DNA of 12,909 bases from Alphaproteobacteria bacterium. GTDB lineage: Bacteria; Pseudomonadota; Alphaproteobacteria; UBA2136; UBA6156. The notes under the pieces were generated by a model, which made no database searches, was not told the DNA's origin, and saw only the letters and a program-made list of their open reading frames with translations. The stretch covers positions 1 through 12,909 of the forward strand of contig JAIXZU010000119.1 of the NCBI GenBank assembly GCA_027489415.1, read 5' to 3'. Below, piece by piece: positions 1 through 7,388 of the stretch (the first letter of the stretch is position 1; every line of letters starts with the position of its first letter). The translations under genes were made by a program, and so were the position numbers.

Positions 1-126
1 CAAATGGCCAACCTCTACTTCGCGATGCAGGACCCCTACATCGCCCCGCGCCTCCAGCCGTTCCTGCAACAAACCGCAGAGAACTTCGAGCGCCGCCAAA
101 CCCCGCGGGAAAAACCCAAGGCCTAA
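1..126 (+). CDS. C-terminal end of an unidentified protein (5' truncated)
   Basis: An open frame enters from the left edge and stops at TAA 124-126, giving 41 visible residues that begin QMANLYFAMQDP and end in a charged, Pro/Lys/Arg-rich tail (REKPKA). The stretch is free of stops, uses the GC-rich codons of the following genes and ends only 3 nt before the next start codon, which supports it as the upstream member of the same operon. No domain can be recognised in so short a piece and no function is proposed. The AAGG that probably serves as ribosome binding site for the next gene lies inside its last codons. Confidence 0.6.
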   Translation, partial: QMANLYFAMQDPYIAPRLQPFLQQTAENFERRQTPREKPKA

Positions 127-129
127 ACC

Positions 130-789
130 ATGTCGGGTATCATCCCACCGTTTTATGAAAACTGGGATGATACCCACTGTGGTCAGTGTGTCCTGCGTGG
201 TGTTCTGGAGTATTTCGAGCCCGGCACCAGCTATGAATGGGATGTGATTGACCAAATGTCGGGAAAAATTCCCGGTAAATGGACATGGCCCTACCGCCAG
301 CAAATCAGCATGGTCCAAAAGGGTTATGATGTTGTTAGCATCAGCCACACCGGCCCGCAGGAGTATCTGGCCGGAGACATTTACGACATTCTGGTCCAAA
401 AACTCGGTCAGGAAGCCGCCGACAAACAACGGGAAATGTCGGATCTCGTCGGTGTCCGGACGGATATGGAAGAATACGTAGCCCTTCTTGCCGCCGGGAA
501 ACTGAAACGCCACGACCGTCCCGCAAACCTGCAGGATATCAAGGATCTTCTCGCCCAAGGCTACCTTGTCGCCAGCTCCCTCAACGCCCGCACCCTGAAC
601 GGCAAAGACGGCTACGCCAGCCACGCCGTACTGGTCTATGCCCTGACGGATCAAGACGTCATCTTCCACGATTCCGGCCTTCCCGCCTTCGAATCCCGTC
701 ATGCCACCCATGCCGAATTCATCGCCGCCGCAACAAATCCCAACGAGAACCAGTGGAATATCCGCGCCTACCGAAAGGCGTCCTCATGA
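130..789 (+). CDS. C39/papain-like cysteine peptidase-fold protein, function unknown
   Basis: A 219-residue protein with no signal peptide or membrane segment. Near the N-terminus, HCGQC at 16-20 is followed by a helix ending in LEYF, which resembles the D/E-CG-x-x-C nucleophile region of C39-like peptidases and related bacterial papain-fold families. GYASHAVLVY at 161-170 supplies a candidate catalytic His165, followed by FHDSG at 179-183 with Asp181, so a Cys17-His165-Asp181 triad is plausible. About 140 residues separate Cys and His, including a charged helical insert (about 80-145). The start ATG is preceded by AAGG with 8 nt spacing. The gene overlaps the epimerase gene by ATGA, implying translational coupling. 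It could be a peptidase, an amidase/transglutaminase-type enzyme or an inactive relative. The fold assignment rests on motif order only and the substrate is unknown. Confidence 0.72.
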   Translation: MSGIIPPFYENWDDTHCGQCVLRGVLEYFEPGTSYEWDVIDQMSGKIPGKWTWPYRQQISMVQKGYDVVSISHTGPQEYLAGDIYDILVQKLGQEAADKQREMSDLVGVRTDMEEYVALLAAGKLKRHDRPANLQDIKDLLAQGYLVASSLNARTLNGKDGYASHAVLVYALTDQDVIFHDSGLPAFESRHATHAEFIAAATNPNENQWNIRAYRKASS

Positions 790-1826
790 AAACCGCCCTC
801 GTCACCGGCGCCGCAGGCTTCATCGGCGCCGCTGTATCCGCCCGCCTGCTCGCCTCAGGCTGGCGGGTCGTGGGGCTGGATAATCTCAACGACTACTACA
901 CCCCGGTCCTCAAGCAGGCCCGTCTCACCCACCTCAAAACCCTGCCGAACGGCAATAACTTCACATTCCACAAGCTGGACCTCACCAACCGCGAAGCCAT
1001 ACTCGCCCTCGCCTTGGAAACCAAGCCCTCGGTCATCATCCACCTCGCCGCACAGGCTGGCGTGCGCTACGGTATGGAACACCAGTTGCCTTATCTGGAA
1101 TCCAATCTCATCGGCCATTTTACGGTCCTGCAAGCCACCAAGGCGCTGGCGGACGCCGGCCACCCTGTCACGCACCTGCTCTATGCCAGCAGCAGCAGCG
1201 TGTACGGCGCCAATACCCAGCCCGGTGTCAAAACGGTACCATTTTCGGAAAACGACACCATCACCAGTCCGGTCAGCCTCTACGCCGCCACCAAAGCGGC
1301 GGACGAACTCCTCACCCACGCATGGTCGCACCAGTTCAAAATCCCCGCCACCGGCCTGCGCTTCTTTACCGTGTACGGCCCCTGGGGCCGCCCGGACATG
1401 ACCCCCCTCATGTTCACCCAGTCCATCATGGCCGGTACTCCCATTCCGTTGTTCAACAAAGGGGACCTCTGGCGGGACTTCACCTTCATTGACGACATCA
1501 CCGAAGCCATCGAACGCCTCATTCCCGTCCCACCCGCCGGCAACAGTCCCCACATGGTCTTCAATCTCGGCAACCAGAATCCGGTCCAGATGCTCACCTT
1601 CGTGGAAACTCTCGGCCGTATCCTCGGCCATACCCCGGTCCTCAACCTGCAACCATGGCCAGCCACCGAAGTCTACAAAACCTTCGCGGATACCTCCCGC
1701 CTGCGCGCGACCGTCGGTTGGGCCCCGTCCACACCGCTGGAGGAGGGGCTTACTAAGCTGGCCGAGTGGTACCTCGGCACCGGTCAGGCACTGCTGGCAC
1801 CGGAAGCTACCGTCCTCGCCGCTTAA
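786..1826 (+). CDS. NAD-dependent epimerase, UDP-glucuronate 4-epimerase-like
   Basis: A 346-residue extended short-chain dehydrogenase/reductase that probably epimerises C4 of a UDP-sugar, as UDP-glucuronate 4-epimerases do to supply UDP-galacturonate for surface polysaccharide. Seen in the sequence: the Rossmann loop GAAGFIG at 8-14, DNLNDYY at 32-38 (typical of the glucuronate epimerase group), HLAAQAGVRY at 86-95, the YASSSSVYG catalytic Ser region at 133-141, the YAATK (Y-x3-K) pair Tyr166/Lys170, and RFFTVYGPWGRPDM at 192-205. Length is normal. The start at 786 is preferred over an in-frame ATG at 753 because the Rossmann fold begins directly at MKTALVTG and AAAGG at 774-778 gives a well-placed ribosome binding site. 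It overlaps the upstream gene by ATGA. UDP-glucose 4-epimerase or dTDP-glucose dehydratase activity is less likely, but substrate cannot be proved from sequence. Confidence 0.9.
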   Translation: MKTALVTGAAGFIGAAVSARLLASGWRVVGLDNLNDYYTPVLKQARLTHLKTLPNGNNFTFHKLDLTNREAILALALETKPSVIIHLAAQAGVRYGMEHQLPYLESNLIGHFTVLQATKALADAGHPVTHLLYASSSSVYGANTQPGVKTVPFSENDTITSPVSLYAATKAADELLTHAWSHQFKIPATGLRFFTVYGPWGRPDMTPLMFTQSIMAGTPIPLFNKGDLWRDFTFIDDITEAIERLIPVPPAGNSPHMVFNLGNQNPVQMLTFVETLGRILGHTPVLNLQPWPATEVYKTFADTSRLRATVGWAPSTPLEEGLTKLAEWYLGTGQALLAPEATVLAA

Positions 1827-1837
1827 GGACGGCTGTC

Positions 1838-2494
1838 ATGCCCCCATCACTACCCCCTAAAGCCAAACCGGACGCCGTTAAAGCCATTTTCACAACCTGG
1901 AGGGATGCTGACCCGTCTCCCCAAACCGAACTCGCCTATTCCAACGGCTATCAGCTCCTCGTCGCCGTCGTTCTCTCCGCACAGGCAACGGATAAATCCG
2001 TGAACATCGCCACCGCCCCGCTTTTTGCCAAAGTCACCACACCGGCGCAAATGGTCGCCCTCGGCGAAGAGAAGCTCACGGCCTACATCAAATCCATCGG
2101 CCTGTTCCGCACCAAGGCCAAAAATGTCATCGCCCTGTCCCAACAGTTGCTGGACATTCACCAAGGCGAAGTCCCCCAAACCGAAACCGCACTCACCGCG
2201 CTACCGGGGGTGGGCCGCAAAACCGCGAATGTCATCCTGAACTGTCTGTTCAGTCATCCAACCATTGCGGTGGATACCCACGTCTATCGCGTCTCCCGCC
2301 GCCTGGGTTTTTCGCGCGGAACCACGCCGGACGCCGTGGAAGCGGATCTCCTCCGCCTCATTCCCTCAGAGTTCCTCCAGCACGCCCATCACTGGCTGAT
2401 TCTCCATGGCCGCTACACCTGCCTCGCCCGCAGCCCGAAATGTGGCACTTGTCCGGTCGCCCAGTGGTGCCGCAGTCCGGAAAAAACCATCTAA
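1838..2494 (+). CDS. nth: Endonuclease III (DNA glycosylase/AP lyase)
   Basis: A 218-residue base-excision repair enzyme that removes oxidised pyrimidines and cleaves the abasic site. The helix-hairpin-helix LPGVGRKTANVIL lies at 122-134 with catalytic Lys128. VDTHVYRVSRR at 145-155 contains the essential Asp146. Four cysteines at 195, 202, 205 and 211 have the C-x6-C-x2-C-x5-C spacing of the [4Fe-4S] cluster. Length matches the family. The frame is open from 1766, but that stretch overlaps the epimerase end and encodes Arg/Ser-rich sequence unlike the family. ATG 1838 follows AAGGAC at 1825-1830, which overlaps the epimerase stop. It lies 11 nt after the epimerase, so it is probably co-transcribed with genes that have no obvious link to DNA repair. 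Confidence 0.96.
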   Translation: MPPSLPPKAKPDAVKAIFTTWRDADPSPQTELAYSNGYQLLVAVVLSAQATDKSVNIATAPLFAKVTTPAQMVALGEEKLTAYIKSIGLFRTKAKNVIALSQQLLDIHQGEVPQTETALTALPGVGRKTANVILNCLFSHPTIAVDTHVYRVSRRLGFSRGTTPDAVEADLLRLIPSEFLQHAHHWLILHGRYTCLARSPKCGTCPVAQWCRSPEKTI

Positions 2495-2685
2495 ACCAAT
2501 CGCCTGCCGCCTAATGTCGAACATCATTTAATAGGCAAAGCCATCAAAAGTTCCGATAAAAATCAAGGCCTACGGGAACCATTACGCCAAACCCTACATT
2601 AACCTTACGGAATCTGTTGCCATCTCCATGAAAAACGAGGGGAATGGATCTACGAGAGGGGTAATAACAACAGGGGGATACCGTG

Positions 2686-2940
2686 ATGACAATGGAATAC
2701 GAAGACGTTGTTCGCAGCGTGACACAAGCCTACTGGCAAACTTTGCTGGAAAATGACGAGTACGCACGCCTGCATGCCGCAGCTCTCGCCCAGCGCTATG
2801 GCTTCCAGCCGGCAGCAGCCTACACAATGATTGAAGAGTTCAGTCGCCAGCCTTTACAGGAATGGCTCGCCCGCCAGAGCGGCATGCCATCACCCGTCGT
2901 TATCGCGGGTGCCAACCAGTCTCGCAACCGCGCAGCCTAA
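2686..2940 (+). CDS. Small hypothetical protein, 84 residues, helical
   Basis: Not recognised. The frame can start at GTG 2683 or ATG 2686. AGGGGGA at 2672-2678 sits 7 nt before the ATG but only 4 nt before the GTG, so ATG 2686 is chosen; ATG 2692 is a further option. The protein is predicted soluble, with two amphipathic helical stretches (about 3-37 and 42-64) rich in Ala, Glu, Gln and aromatic residues, and a loose polar C-terminus (ANQSRNRAA). No Cys pair, membrane segment or signal peptide is present. It lies alone between nth and the convergent dnaJ and ends just before a hairpin at 2959-2982. The good ribosome binding site argues for a real gene, but without homologues the call remains moderate. 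Confidence 0.55.
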   Translation: MTMEYEDVVRSVTQAYWQTLLENDEYARLHAAALAQRYGFQPAAAYTMIEEFSRQPLQEWLARQSGMPSPVVIAGANQSRNRAA

Positions 2941-2958
2941 ACAGCCTCTCAAATAGCC

Positions 2959-2982
2959 TGAAAGCCCTTTACAGGGCCTTCA
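2959..2982. terminator. Hairpin between convergent genes, possible bidirectional terminator
   Basis: TGAAAGCCCT and AGGGCCTTCA pair around a TTAC loop with one internal A/C mismatch. The hairpin sits in the 71-nt space between the small + strand gene and the - strand dnaJ, where a terminator for both would be expected. Neither side has a clear U-run, so intrinsic termination is uncertain. Confidence 0.4.
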
Positions 2983-3011
2983 AGGAGCGTGCCTAGGGCA
3001 GGGTGGTATCC

Positions 3012-4154
3012 TTATTCCGCCCAGAACTTCTTGAGCTTGCCCAAAAATCCGGTTTCAGCACGGCTGGGTTCCAGCCCCTCCTTCAGTTGCTCCAGCAGGG
3101 CACGCTGCGCTTTATCCAGTCGTGTGGGTATCGCTACCTGAATGTGGGCCACAAGGTCTCCCTTGTCTTTGGGGCGTCCAAGGGCAGGCATCCCGAAACC
3201 GGGCAGCCGTACGCGGTCACCGGGCTGGCTCCCGGCGGGGATCTTCACAGTCGTCTTACCCCCATCAGCGGTGGGTACGTCCACATCGGTGCCAAGGGCC
3301 GCATCCACCATGCTCACCGGCACATCCATGTGCAGGTGAATGCCATCACGCTTGAAAATCGGGTGTGCGGCCATACTCACGAACACAAACAGGTCGCCCG
3401 CAGGCCCACCATGCGTTCCGGCTTCACCTTCACCGGGCAGGCGCAGGCGGGTGCCGTCGTCAACACCTGCAGGAATGGTCACCTGCAATTTTTTGGTATG
3501 ACGCACGCGGCCATTACCATGGCAGTCCTTGCATTTCTCTTTAATCACCTGTCCCGTACCTCCACAGTCAGGGCAGGTGCGGTTCATCTGGAAGAACCCT
3601 TGCCGGAAGGTCACGTTGCCGCGGCCATGGCAGGTGCCGCAGGTGGTGGGCTTGCTGCCGGGTTTGGCCCCGCTGCCACTGCAGGTCTCGCAGGAAATGG
3701 TGGTGGGGAATTTCAGGTCAACCTTGCTGCCGGTAAACGCCTCTTTCAGGCTCACCTCAAGGTTGTAGCGCAGGTCGGCGCCGCGGGCCACGTGGCTGCG
3801 GCGGGTTTGCTGCTGGCCGCCGCCAAACAGTCCTCCCATCAGGTCTTCAAAAATATCCTCGAAGTTACCGCCCTCAAAACCACCAAAACCGCCGCCGCCT
3901 TGTCCGCCACGCGCGCCACCCATACCGCCGTTGGCAAAGGCCTCATGGCCAAAACGGTCGTACGCTGCCCGCTTTTGCGGGTCTTTCAGCGCATCATACG
4001 CCTCGTTGATTTCTTTGAATTTGGCTTCCGCCGTCTTGTCATTCGGGTTGCGGTCGGGGTGGTATTCCATCGCCTTTTTGCGATACGCCGCTTTCAGCGC
4101 TGCATCATCTGCTCCGCGCTGAACCCCTAAAATCTCGTAATAATCACGCGCCAT
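3012..4154 (-). CDS. dnaJ: Chaperone DnaJ (Hsp40)
   Basis: A 380-residue type I J-protein that delivers unfolded substrates to DnaK and stimulates its ATPase. Domains in order: J domain (3-70) with HPD at 32-34; a Gly/Phe-rich linker (about 75-113); a zinc-binding region (155-216) with all four CxxCxGxG repeats (CETCSGSG, CGTCHGRG, CPDCGGTG, CKDCHGNG); then the two C-terminal substrate-binding beta domains. ATG 4154 gives the canonical MARDYYEILG start; GTG 4160, two codons upstream, is less likely. No Shine-Dalgarno sequence is visible. Instead a perfect 7-bp hairpin abuts the start codon, which may control translation. It is the last gene of the heat-shock cluster and is separated from dnaK by an unrelated secreted-protein gene. 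Confidence 0.98.
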   Translation of the reverse strand: MARDYYEILGVQRGADDAALKAAYRKKAMEYHPDRNPNDKTAEAKFKEINEAYDALKDPQKRAAYDRFGHEAFANGGMGGARGGQGGGGFGGFEGGNFEDIFEDLMGGLFGGGQQQTRRSHVARGADLRYNLEVSLKEAFTGSKVDLKFPTTISCETCSGSGAKPGSKPTTCGTCHGRGNVTFRQGFFQMNRTCPDCGGTGQVIKEKCKDCHGNGRVRHTKKLQVTIPAGVDDGTRLRLPGEGEAGTHGGPAGDLFVFVSMAAHPIFKRDGIHLHMDVPVSMVDAALGTDVDVPTADGGKTTVKIPAGSQPGDRVRLPGFGMPALGRPKDKGDLVAHIQVAIPTRLDKAQRALLEQLKEGLEPSRAETGFLGKLKKFWAE

Positions 4155-4179
4155 TGGCACTTTATAAACGCGAGTGCCA
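4155..4179 (-). promoter_or_regulatory. Hairpin directly upstream of the dnaJ start codon
   Basis: TGGCACT (4155-4161) and AGTGCCA (4173-4179) form a perfect 7-bp stem with an 11-nt AU-rich loop. In the mRNA the stem ends at the base immediately before the dnaJ AUG at 4154. It occupies the place where a ribosome binding site would be and no Shine-Dalgarno motif is visible in the loop or stem. A role in limiting or tuning DnaJ translation is an inference. Confidence 0.45.
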
Positions 4180-4229
4180 GCACAGTCAACCCCAAACCCC
4201 CACCAATAGATATCCCACCCACGCCGAAC

Positions 4230-4718
4230 TTAGTACCGTACAATCCGGATCTCCGTCGGGTAAGGCTTCATCAGCTTGTAGCAATAAGCGGGGGCGCCAC
4301 TCAGCCCGCACTCGGCACCACCCCGCGCCTGCATTTTCTTGAATTGCTGTTCATCCCAGCGGCGCTGCGCTTGCAGTTTAGCGTACCAGTCGCTGCGGTG
4401 GGGGGTGTTGTTGGCACCACCAGCTCCTTGGTAACCGGTGCTGGAGCTTCTGCCACGGTTATAGTTTAACCAGCCGAAACCGCCATTTCCACTCCGGTAA
4501 TAGGCCGGATAGCTGCGGTTGCCGCCACTGTAGCTGGAGGAATAACTGCTGCCGGAGGATGTCGTGGTATAAGCCTTGTTGCCACTGCCGCTGGAGGTGG
4601 TCACGTAATAGGTATCCGCCAGTGCCGGTGTCGCCGTCAGCAGCAAGGCAGCCAGCAGCGCCAAGCCAGCCTTGTGCAGGCGCTGGGTCAGGAAGGTCGT
4701 TATCATCGTGGTCATCAT
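4230..4718 (-). CDS. Small secreted Gly/Ser/Tyr-rich protein, function unknown
   Basis: A 162-residue protein that is not recognised. An N-terminal signal peptide is clear: a short basic stretch (QRLHK), a hydrophobic core at about 18-30 and a signal peptidase I-type site PALA-D at 31-35. The mature N-terminal half (36-105) is low-complexity Ser/Gly/Tyr/Thr, with repeated SSGSG/SSSY-like runs. The C-terminal part (106-162) is more ordered, with SDWYAKLQAQRRWDEQQFKK and two cysteines (137 and 146) that could form a disulfide outside the cytoplasm. AAGGA precedes ATG 4718 by 5 nt; ATG 4715 is an alternative. It lies between dnaK and dnaJ in the same orientation, 75 nt before dnaJ and about 100 nt after dnaK, behind a hairpin, so its expression may be partly uncoupled from dnaK. 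An envelope role is inferred only from the signal peptide. Confidence 0.75.
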   Translation of the reverse strand: MMTTMITTFLTQRLHKAGLALLAALLLTATPALADTYYVTTSSGSGNKAYTTTSSGSSYSSSYSGGNRSYPAYYRSGNGGFGWLNYNRGRSSSTGYQGAGGANNTPHRSDWYAKLQAQRRWDEQQFKKMQARGGAECGLSGAPAYCYKLMKPYPTEIRIVRY

Positions 4719-4770
4719 CTCAGTCCTTGGTCATTGCCCTGCGGGGGCGGGTTGTCTGGGGGCCTCAACA

Positions 4771-4800
4771 CAAAGGGGCACCCTGCCGGATGCCCCTTTG
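4771..4800 (-). terminator. Hairpin after dnaK, possible terminator or attenuator
   Basis: CAAAGGGGCA and TGCCCCTTTG form a perfect 10-bp stem around a 10-nt loop, 17 nt after the dnaK stop codon. On the - strand the stem ends in CCCCTTTG followed by TGTTG, so the U-tract is weak. It could terminate part of the dnaK transcript, or protect its 3' end, and so make dnaK more abundant than dnaJ. Confidence 0.55.
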
Positions 4801-4817
4801 CTTGATTATGATTATTT

Positions 4818-6749
4818 TTAAGCGGCTTTTCCGTCATCCGTCTTGGTGCTGTCGTCAGCGGTGGTGTAGTCGGCGTCCACGCTGCCGTCAGCATTGGCCT
4901 GCCCGGTGCTGGAGGCATCGTTCTCGGCCTTGGTCTGGGCCTCGTACATTGCCTTGCCTAACTCCATGCTGGCTTCGCTCAGTTTCTCTATCTGGGCCTC
5001 AAGGGCTGCCGTGTCAACCTCTTCTTTCGCTAAAAGTTCCTTAGTCGCGGCAAGTTCGGTCTCAATCTTGGCCTTAATCTCCTCGGAAACCTTGTCACCA
5101 TGGTCCTTCAGCGCCTTCTCGGTGCTGTGCACCAGGGCTTCACCGCCGTTACGGGCCTCGACCTGTTCTTTCTTGGCTTTATCAGCTTCAGCATTGGCTT
5201 CAGCTTCCTTCACCATGCGCTCGATATCCGCATCCGAAAGCCCACCATCGCTCTTGATAACCACGTTCGCCGCCTTGCCGGTACCCTTGTCCTTGGCGCT
5301 CACGTTCACAATCCCGTTGGCGTCAATATCAAAGGTCACTTCAACTTGCGGCACGCCGCGCGGCGCTGGCGGAATACCCTCAAGGTTGAACTGGCCCATC
5401 AGCTTGTTGTCCTTGGCCATCGGGCGCTCACCTTGGAAGACGCTAATCGTCACCGCACTCTGGTTATCCGCGGCCGTGGAGAAAATCTGGCTCTTCTTGG
5501 TCGGAATCGTCGTGTTCCGGTCAATCAGCGCCGTGAACACCCCACCCAGCGTCTCAATCCCGAGGCTCAGCGGCGTCACGTCCAGCAGCAACACGTCTTT
5601 CACGTCGCCGCGCAGAATCCCACCCTGAATCGCCGCGCCAATCGCCACAACTTCATCGGGGTTCACGCCCTTGTGCGGCTCCTTGCCAAAGAAGGCCTTC
5701 ACCACTTCCTGTACCTTGGGCATGCGGGTCATACCGCCCACCAGCACAACTTCATCAATCTGCTTGGCATCCACGCCAGCATCTTTCAGCGCAGCCTTGC
5801 ACGGCACCAGCGTCCCCTGAATCAGGTCATCCACGATGGACTCCAACTTCGCCCGCGTCAGCGTCATTTGCAGGTGCTTCGGCCCAGTCGCATCGGCCGT
5901 GATGAACGGAATGTTGAACTCATAGCTGGTGGTGGAGGAAAGCTCCTTCTTCGCCTTTTCCGCTTCATCCTTCAAACGCTGCAAGGCCAGCTTGTCCTTG
6001 CTCAGGTCAACGCCTTCCTTTTTCTTGAATTCATCTACCAGCCAACTAATAACCCGCCCGTCGAAGTCTTCACCCCCCAGGAACGTATCACCGTTGGTCG
6101 CCTTGACCTCAACCACACCGTCACCAATCTCCAGAATGGACACGTCGAACGTCCCACCCCCAAGGTCGTAAACGGCAACGGTCTTGTGGCCTTTAATGTC
6201 CTCGCCAAGGCCGTAAGCCAGCGCCGCAGCGGTCGGCTCGTTCACAAGGCGCAGTACTTCAAGGCCCGCAATCTTACCGGCATCCTTGGTCGCTTGGCGT
6301 TGCGCATCGTTAAAGTAAGCGGGCACGGTAATCACCGCCTGCGTCACCTTTTCACCAAGGTAAGCCTCGGCGGTGTCCTTCATCTTTTGCAGTACCATCG
6401 CGGAAAGCTCGGATGGGCTGATTTTCTTGCCATTCGCCTCAACCCACGCATCACCATTGTCACCCTTGGCAATCTTGAAGGGGCTGTGTTCCTTGGCCTT
6501 ACCCACCATGGTGTCATCAAAACGGCGGCCAATCAGTCGCTTGAACGCAAAGACGGTGTTTTCAGCGTTGGTGATGGCCTGACGCTTCGCCGGCTGGCCC
6601 ACCAACCGCTCACCATCTTTAGCAAACGCCACGATGCTCGGCGTCGTCCGTGCACCTTCATTGTTCTCAAGCACTTTGGTGTCCTTGCCGTCCATAATCG
6701 CCACGCAGCTGTTGGTGGTGCCAAGGTCAATCCCGATAACTTTGCTCAT
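4818..6749 (-). CDS. dnaK: Chaperone DnaK (Hsp70)
   Basis: A 643-residue ATP-driven chaperone that works with DnaJ and GrpE. The nucleotide-binding domain shows IDLGTTNS at 7-14, the DLGGGTFD phosphate loop at 195-202 and VGGMTRMP at 337-344. The conserved interdomain linker DVLLLDVTP is at 385-393, followed by the substrate-binding beta domain and helical lid, and an acidic, Thr/Asp-rich disordered tail with VDADYTTADD near the end. Length is typical. The start ATG has AGGAG 7 nt upstream. Upstream, 59 nt separate it from the HD gene. A TATACT element occurs there, but no convincing -35 and no CIRCE copy, so transcription probably comes largely from the hrcA promoter. A long open frame on the opposite strand is a codon-bias shadow. 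Confidence 0.99.
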   Translation of the reverse strand: MSKVIGIDLGTTNSCVAIMDGKDTKVLENNEGARTTPSIVAFAKDGERLVGQPAKRQAITNAENTVFAFKRLIGRRFDDTMVGKAKEHSPFKIAKGDNGDAWVEANGKKISPSELSAMVLQKMKDTAEAYLGEKVTQAVITVPAYFNDAQRQATKDAGKIAGLEVLRLVNEPTAAALAYGLGEDIKGHKTVAVYDLGGGTFDVSILEIGDGVVEVKATNGDTFLGGEDFDGRVISWLVDEFKKKEGVDLSKDKLALQRLKDEAEKAKKELSSTTSYEFNIPFITADATGPKHLQMTLTRAKLESIVDDLIQGTLVPCKAALKDAGVDAKQIDEVVLVGGMTRMPKVQEVVKAFFGKEPHKGVNPDEVVAIGAAIQGGILRGDVKDVLLLDVTPLSLGIETLGGVFTALIDRNTTIPTKKSQIFSTAADNQSAVTISVFQGERPMAKDNKLMGQFNLEGIPPAPRGVPQVEVTFDIDANGIVNVSAKDKGTGKAANVVIKSDGGLSDADIERMVKEAEANAEADKAKKEQVEARNGGEALVHSTEKALKDHGDKVSEEIKAKIETELAATKELLAKEEVDTAALEAQIEKLSEASMELGKAMYEAQTKAENDASSTGQANADGSVDADYTTADDSTKTDDGKAA

Positions 6750-6808
6750 AGTCTGTCTCCTGTTAGTCGTTAGTATAATGGTAACTTGTTAAAATTGGTT
6801 GGGTCGTC

Positions 6809-7387
6809 TTAAGCGGCGATCTGCCGGCCTCGTAGCTCCTCAAACCGCTCAAGGAACTTGGCGTTGGCCACATCCGGCGGCCACGCCTCAATCGTGACAC
6901 CCGTAGGCTCATACTCGGTCACGAACTTGTCCCAGAACCGGTGCGGCGGCAGCAACTGCTGCGCCTCATCCCCGAGGATCCTCCGGTCAAACTGTTTAAT
7001 GACCGGGCTTTCAAGCTGCTCCATCGGTATCCCGTATCCGCGGGAAACCGCAAGTGTCGCCTTATGCTCGAAACTCTTGAAACTGATACCCATCGCCCGC
7101 TTCAGGCCCGTCGGCATGTCGCCCACGTACGCCTCGCTGGCATCATGCAACAGGGTGGCCAAAGCCAGTTCCTCCGGCACCATGTAGGACATCAGGATGC
7201 TGTGCTCTGCCACAGAGTAATACCGGCTGCAATGGCCGTTATAGCGGCAGATGTTCGAAAGCGCGCGCGCAATCAGCTCAATCGGCAGCACAATCCATTC
7301 CTCGGCGGCAAAATCCAGCTGCTGGTTGCTGCCCGTCTGCATCCACGTCAGGGTATTGATATCCATGCTGATCGGAGAACCCGTCAT
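6809..7387 (-). CDS. HD-domain phosphohydrolase, YfbR-like
   Basis: A 192-residue metal-dependent HD hydrolase. The motifs SVAEHS at 58-63 (His62) and HDASEAYVGDMPTGLKR at 81-97 (His81-Asp82) closely resemble those of E. coli YfbR, a 5'-deoxynucleotidase. An upstream His52 and a later Asp134 (IKQFDRR) complete the likely H...HD...D metal site. An ATG at 7405 is in frame, but ATG 7387 is chosen because GGAGG lies 7 nt before it and it starts 1 nt after the CYTH gene stop, giving tight coupling without overlap. Related HD proteins act on deoxynucleoside monophosphates; whether this one does is inference. Its position between grpE and dnaK, next to a CYTH gene, is unusual. Confidence 0.85.
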   Translation of the reverse strand: MTGSPISMDINTLTWMQTGSNQQLDFAAEEWIVLPIELIARALSNICRYNGHCSRYYSVAEHSILMSYMVPEELALATLLHDASEAYVGDMPTGLKRAMGISFKSFEHKATLAVSRGYGIPMEQLESPVIKQFDRRILGDEAQQLLPPHRFWDKFVTEYEPTGVTIEAWPPDVANAKFLERFEELRGRQIAA

Positions 7388-7388
7388 C

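Noticed and set aside
855..1652. A 265-codon open frame on the - strand across the epimerase gene
   Set aside because: Antisense to a gene with complete SDR motifs; no ribosome binding site or recognisable domain.
2495..2682. Terminator for nth in the gap before the small gene
   Set aside because: Only 4-5 bp inverted repeats (for example GCCTA/TAGGC and GTTCC/GGAAC) with long loops and no U-run; not convincing.
2629..2757. A 42-codon frame starting ATG 2629 overlapping the small hypothetical gene
   Set aside because: No good ribosome binding site; most of it overlaps the better-supported frame at 2686, and its composition is poor.
3003..4130. A 375-codon open frame on the + strand across dnaJ
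   Set aside because: Antisense shadow of dnaJ, with low-complexity Ala/Gly/His content from the reversed Gly-rich and zinc-finger codons.
5100..6773. A 557-codon open frame on the + strand across dnaK
   Set aside because: It lies exactly antisense to dnaK, whose motifs are unmistakable. Long antisense frames over dnaK are a known product of its codon bias. No domain or ribosome binding site supports it.
6750..6808. Separate dnaK promoter or second CIRCE in the 59-nt gap before dnaK
   Set aside because: TATACT is present, but no hexamer resembling a -35 occurs at proper spacing and no TTAGCACTC-type arm is seen.
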